A DNA stretch of 55,308 nt from CAYXZO01 sp964469505. Lineage in GTDB: Bacteria; Fidelibacterota; UBA8477; JABMPR01. Positions 51,833 to 55,308 of the stretch are shown here, piece after piece. The notes beneath the pieces are model-generated. The model was not told the origin of the DNA, made no database searches, and saw nothing but the letters and a program-made list of their open reading frames with translations. Numbering within the stretch: the stretch's first letter is position 1; the number at the start of each line of letters is the position of its first letter. The stretch covers positions 1 through 55,308 of the forward strand of contig CAYXZO010000008.1 of assembly GCA_964469505.1 (NCBI GenBank), read 5' to 3'. The position numbers were made by a program, and so were the translations under genes.

Positions 51833-53104
51833 ATGTTTAAGAGATATAAAACCCTGCTGAATATCACAGCCCTTGGACTGTGGCTTATTCTTACTTCCAG
51901 TATCTGGGCTCAAACGAGCTCTGGATCTCAATTTTTAGATGCTCGCCGGTTTGAGGCCTGGACAGTTGAATACCAACCTTATCGGTTGCTGATTGAAAAT
52001 GCTGTTTCTGAATACATCACGCTGACTAAAGCTGACATACCGCCAATCTCCCCCAGTGATCTGGTGATTGCCATTCGCCCCAAAGGGGATAAAAAGAAGC
52101 TATATCAGCTCCGCTACGGTACCCCGGCAGAAGGGTTCACGATCATTCCAAAACAGAAGATTCCCTGGGTTTTGGGAGCTACCCTGAGTAGAACCATAGC
52201 GGAGCGGGAGAAATACTACAATTTGGATTCCAGGCTGCCGTTCGAAACCCAAGCCCATCGTCCTGAAATCGATTACATCCTTAATGAGTCGTTCTGGACC
52301 CAAAGCGATTTCTTAATCGGTTTAGATAAGATGGTTTATCGCTTCGGTTCCGGAGGAGGATTGTTGGTTGAGTGGGGCAATGAATTGATAGGTCGTCCAT
52401 ATGCTGAAGCCGGCTTTGCCCGCCTGGGGATGGTAACCCCTGTCTTTAAGCTGGGCGTGCAGGTTCCCACTGTTTCTATCACTAATGGTTACCGGGCCAC
52501 GAAGGACAATCAGACATGGCGGAAATTAAGCGGAGGAATAGGGGGCTTTGGCGCTTTTCAATTCCAGAATCTCTATGGAGAAATGTTCTTCCAAACCATG
52601 GATGCAGCTTTCGCTCCCGATAGCCGTTATATCAACTATCTGGATCTTGGCGGATTGTTGAGCTTAAGCTTTAACACGGCATTGTCGGGGGTAGAGGTCG
52701 GATCCTATCGCCTGTTTGCTGGGGGCCTGCAGATAAAAGTGGGGGCCGTTGTCGGGCGAGTGGCTCACCGTCAGCTACTTAACGGCAAGGTTGTTTTCCA
52801 GGATATCAAGCGCGATACGGTGGGGTTGCCTGAAGAGGATAAGACCTATGGTGGCAGCGATTCGATAGAGGACTCGGGAATATTCTTTAGACTGGATTAT
52901 GCCTCTACTTTAATCGATCGGTTGTACCCTCGTCATCAATTATCCGTTCAGCTTGCGGGCCCTTCCTTTTTGATGAAATATACCTATGCCTTCAACCCCA
53001 ATTTTGCCCTTCCAATAACTATAGTGACATATACCAAAGACAACGAATGGACACCTAGTTTCGCGGTTTTTGTAGGGGCTCAATTCCGTTTGAAGCAGCG
53101 TTGA
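51833..53104 (+). CDS. Secreted outer-membrane beta-barrel protein 2 of the GldLM-like locus
   Basis: About 423 residues from the ATG at 51833, which lies 6 bp after AAGGAGG; an ATG at 51827 abuts that site and is less likely. A signal peptide (to about SSIWAQ) is followed by a soluble part (30-150). The rest is Gly- and aromatic-rich alternating strands, consistent with a barrel, ending FVGAQFRLKQR. It shares a conserved segment (FRLDYASTLIDRLYPRHQLS) and layout with the preceding gene, so it is a tandem paralogue. The operon ends right after it with an intrinsic terminator. Confidence 0.62.
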   Translation: MFKRYKTLLNITALGLWLILTSSIWAQTSSGSQFLDARRFEAWTVEYQPYRLLIENAVSEYITLTKADIPPISPSDLVIAIRPKGDKKKLYQLRYGTPAEGFTIIPKQKIPWVLGATLSRTIAEREKYYNLDSRLPFETQAHRPEIDYILNESFWTQSDFLIGLDKMVYRFGSGGGLLVEWGNELIGRPYAEAGFARLGMVTPVFKLGVQVPTVSITNGYRATKDNQTWRKLSGGIGGFGAFQFQNLYGEMFFQTMDAAFAPDSRYINYLDLGGLLSLSFNTALSGVEVGSYRLFAGGLQIKVGAVVGRVAHRQLLNGKVVFQDIKRDTVGLPEEDKTYGGSDSIEDSGIFFRLDYASTLIDRLYPRHQLSVQLAGPSFLMKYTYAFNPNFALPITIVTYTKDNEWTPSFAVFVGAQFRLKQR

Positions 53105-53134
53105 TGAATCTGTAAGGATCAATCTCATTTATCT

Positions 53135-53166
53135 AAAACCCACGCTAAAAAGGCGTGGGTTTTTTT
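53135..53166 (+). terminator. Intrinsic terminator of the GldLM-like operon
   Basis: AAAACCCACGC (53135-53145) pairs perfectly with GCGTGGGTTTT (53153-53163) across a 7-nt loop, and a T run extends to 53166. It is 31 bp after the stop of the second barrel gene. It is a classic rho-independent terminator and the clearest one in the window. Confidence 0.93.
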
Positions 53167-53192
53167 ATTCATTAAATAGCTTATGCACTGAA

Positions 53193-54944
53193 ATGGTCGT
53201 ACCACCTGATGCCTCACCGGCTCCGCCTTCGTGCCGAATTGCGATTCTGGACGACGATCCGAATCAAGTTCGGCTCATGACCTACCACCTTAAGGCTTTA
53301 GGATATAAAACCGACGCTTATCTGGATCCCCGCAAGTTTCTGGAAGAATTTCCCCACCAACAGCCCTATGACCTGTTGATTCTGGATATTATGATGCCTG
53401 ATATCTCAGGCTTGGAGGTTTGTAAACGTCTCCGTGAGAAATATTCCCCCTTTGAGCTGCCGATACTCATTATTTCAGCGTTGAATGAAGCCCAACAGGT
53501 AGCCGATGGTTTGGCAACAGGTGCCAACGATTATGTCACCAAGCCCGTGGGCAGAATAGAGCTACAAGCCCGAGTTAAAAGCTTGATCTCTTTAAAGCGA
53601 GTGTATGAATTGGCCAAGGCTAACGAGCGCCTGGCGACCTACCGGGCCTTATACGACGATTTAACCGGCCTGCCCAATCGTTCCTATCTTAGCCGGCACC
53701 TTCAAGAACGCTTACTCGAGGCTGAACGGGAGGGCTATTCGGTTGCCTTGTTTTTCTTAAACGTGAACCGCTTTAAAAGCATTAATAATTCTTTGGGCTA
53801 TGCTGCAGGTGATATTTACCTGAAAGCCCTTTCCGAAAAACTATACGCAGCTCTTCATCCCGAACTTCTGGTTGTTCGCCTGCACGCTGACACGTTTGCC
53901 ATGGTCAAGGTTTTCCCGGACCAGAAGGCTAGGGTTAAAGCGGAGGCGGAAAGAATTGCCGAAACTATTCTAGATTTCCTCCAAAAAGGGGTAAGCGTTC
54001 AGGAGCAGGAAGTTCAACTTCCCTTCAGCATGGGGATTTCCCTGTTTCCCCACGACGCCAACAGTCTGGATGAATTATATCGCCACGCGGATACTGCTTT
54101 GTCCTATGCTAAGGAGAGCCCTTCCGGAACGATCCTTTTTTTCGCTGCGGAGATGCACGATAGGGCGGCTCAACGGTTCCAGCTGGAGCGGAATTTACAG
54201 AAAGCGCTGGCCAACCAGGAGTTCGCGCTTCAATACCAACCCCAATGGGATTTTCGCAAAAATGTCGTGGTGGGCATGGAGGCCCTGATCAGGTGGCATC
54301 ATCCGGAAGAGGGACTGATAAGCCCCGGAAGCTTTATTCCCATGGCTGAAGAAGTGGGAACGATTGTACCCATTGGCGATTGGGTATTTAAAGAAGTGTG
54401 TCGGCAAGCAAAAACATGGCTGGACCAGGGGTTACATGTCCCCAAGATAAGCATTAACCTTTCCCCTCGTCAGTTTCATAAGAAAAACCTGCTAAACTTC
54501 ATCGAGAGAGTACTATCTGATACTTCCCTGGACCCCAACTACCTCGAATTAGAGATTACCGAAGGCACCCTTATGAGCAATGTTTTGGAGACGGTAAAAG
54601 TGCTGAATGCCCTAAATGATATGGGGTTGCGAATTTCGGTGGATGATTTTGGTACCGGCTATTCTTCTTTGACGTACCTGAAGCGTTTTCCGGTACATAC
54701 CCTTAAAATTGACCAATCTTTTATTCGTGACGTGAATACTAGCGAGCAAGATGCGGCCATTGTGGCGTCGATAATAACCTTGGGACAATCTTTAGGATTA
54801 AACCTTATTGCTGAAGGGGTGGAAAACGAGCAGCAATTAGAGTTCTTAAAGCGCACCTCCTGTTCAGTTATTCAAGGCAATTATTTCAGTCATCCACGGG
54901 AGCCGAATGAAGTTGTAGAGCTGCTCAAGGGCCTCTCCGGTTAA
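53193..54944 (+). CDS. Response regulator with degenerate GGDEF and intact EAL domain
   Basis: A 583-residue protein. Receiver domain (15-130): acidic pocket AILDDDPNQ, phospho-acceptor Asp65 in LLILDIMMPD, Lys117 in YVTKPV. GGDEF domain (about 150-320): DDLTGLPNR is present, but the metal-site LD.DxFK is LNVNRFK and GGDEF is replaced by HADTF (231-235), so cyclase activity is unlikely. EAL domain (about 330-580): Glu363-Ala-Leu, INLSPRQF, LEITEG, DDFGTGYSSL (484-493), LKIDQSF with Lys505, AEGVE and QGNYFSHP all fit an active c-di-GMP phosphodiesterase. It probably lowers c-di-GMP in answer to a histidine kinase not seen here. Confidence 0.93.
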   Translation: MVVPPDASPAPPSCRIAILDDDPNQVRLMTYHLKALGYKTDAYLDPRKFLEEFPHQQPYDLLILDIMMPDISGLEVCKRLREKYSPFELPILIISALNEAQQVADGLATGANDYVTKPVGRIELQARVKSLISLKRVYELAKANERLATYRALYDDLTGLPNRSYLSRHLQERLLEAEREGYSVALFFLNVNRFKSINNSLGYAAGDIYLKALSEKLYAALHPELLVVRLHADTFAMVKVFPDQKARVKAEAERIAETILDFLQKGVSVQEQEVQLPFSMGISLFPHDANSLDELYRHADTALSYAKESPSGTILFFAAEMHDRAAQRFQLERNLQKALANQEFALQYQPQWDFRKNVVVGMEALIRWHHPEEGLISPGSFIPMAEEVGTIVPIGDWVFKEVCRQAKTWLDQGLHVPKISINLSPRQFHKKNLLNFIERVLSDTSLDPNYLELEITEGTLMSNVLETVKVLNALNDMGLRISVDDFGTGYSSLTYLKRFPVHTLKIDQSFIRDVNTSEQDAAIVASIITLGQSLGLNLIAEGVENEQQLEFLKRTSCSVIQGNYFSHPREPNEVVELLKGLSG

Positions 54945-55000
54945 TATTTATTTTGCTATCACATTAGTAGCATTTACATTTGCCCCGCCATGGGGGTTTC

Positions 55001-55308
55001 ATGCCGTTCAGGTTGACCAACGAGGGGGAGTACGGGGTCCGCCTGGTCGTGCACTTGGCAACCTTACCCGAGGGCCAACGGCAGTCGGCCCGACAGGTAG
55101 CCCGTCTTCAAGATATTCCTTTTCATTTCCTGCGTACCATCACAACCCGGTTGGCAAAAGCGGGGTTTATTCGGAGTTTCAAGGGGAAATGCGGTGGGTT
55201 GGAATTAACGCAACGGGGACGGCAAGCGACCCTCTTAGAGATAATTGAGGCCATAGAAGGTCCGATATATCTCAATATTTGCATGCTGGGGGATCAGATC
55301 TGCCAGTT
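55001..55308 (+). CDS. Rrf2-family transcriptional regulator (truncated by window end)
   Basis: The first 102 residues of an Rrf2 protein, running off the window. The N-terminal helix has RLTNEGEYGVRLVVHLAT; the winged helix-turn-helix has ARQVARLQDIPFHFLRTITT and RLAKAGFIRSFKGKCGGLEL, close to the family GGY.L wing. Helix TLLEIIEAIEGPIYLNICML follows. Cysteines at NICMLGDQIC may belong to an iron-sulfur or redox-sensing cluster as in IscR/NsrR, but the rest is missing. The ATG at 55001 is the first in frame. Relations to neighbours beyond the edge are unknown. Confidence 0.88.
   Translation, partial: MPFRLTNEGEYGVRLVVHLATLPEGQRQSARQVARLQDIPFHFLRTITTRLAKAGFIRSFKGKCGGLELTQRGRQATLLEIIEAIEGPIYLNICMLGDQICQ

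Noticed and set aside
48557..53104. A complete type IX secretion/gliding cluster
   Set aside because: Only GldL- and GldM-like genes are seen; the barrels do not match PorP/SprF clearly, and GldK, GldN and SprA are absent from the window.
1..55308. tRNA, rRNA, CRISPR array or riboswitch
   Set aside because: No cloverleaf, rRNA-conserved or repeat-spacer pattern was found in the intergenic stretches, which are few and short.

Overview
The window is chromosomal DNA from a diderm (Gram-negative-type) bacterium. It encodes an LptD-like outer-membrane protein, a SurA-type chaperone, several lipoproteins, outer-membrane beta-barrels and a long-periplasmic-domain YidC. Gene content (GldL/GldM-like pair, DivIVA-domain protein, GroES-family protein of about 139 residues, CpoB-like TPR proteins) suggests a lineage in or near the Fibrobacterota-Chlorobiota-Bacteroidota group. 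That placement is inference and I cannot name a genus.

Layout. 1-2.0 kb is an accessory edge: a frameshifted IS256-type transposase remnant, a small membrane protein, a frameshifted antitoxin-like gene, then DUF1844 and GroES-like genes. 2.1-2.9 kb is a Bax inhibitor-1 family protein. 2.9-10.95 kb is one leftward block, transcribed dnaA, bcp, then five overlapping glycan genes (FemAB-like acyltransferase, GT39-like transferase, flippase, GT4, GT2). 11.3-23.9 kb is a rightward block: rpmH, rnpA, yidD, yidC, mnmE, mnmG, mfd and three consecutive SurA/parvulin-type genes. 24.3-33.7 kb holds dnaN, recF, a DciA-like gene, gyrB, gyrA, a YggS family gene, a DivIVA-domain gene, a truncated purine-nucleoside-phosphorylase-like gene and ssb. 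DnaA boxes lie both upstream of dnaA (about 10.97 kb) and upstream of dnaN (23.95-24.15 kb). A near-perfect parS site spans the mnmG/mfd overlap, so the window almost certainly contains the replication-origin region.

The most striking part is 33.8-42.5 kb. One strong promoter precedes eight tightly packed genes: a lipoprotein, two CpoB-like TPR proteins, an outer-membrane-barrel/TPR protein, MotA, MotB, a FliF-like protein and a FliG-like protein. It looks like a flagellar-type stator plus rotor base. There are no rod, hook, filament, FliM/N or export genes in the window, and the FliF-like protein carries a roughly 170-residue periplasmic coiled coil. I read it as a candidate non-flagellar, ion-driven envelope motor.

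After upp, lptD and rarA on the minus strand, a second candidate motor locus occupies 48.5-53.1 kb: GldL-like and GldM-like proteins followed by two paralogous outer-membrane beta-barrels, closed by a clean intrinsic terminator. It is followed by a response regulator with a degenerate GGDEF and an intact EAL domain, and by an Rrf2-family regulator cut by the window end. Two different ion-driven motor types therefore sit within 15 kb, next to a c-di-GMP phosphodiesterase.
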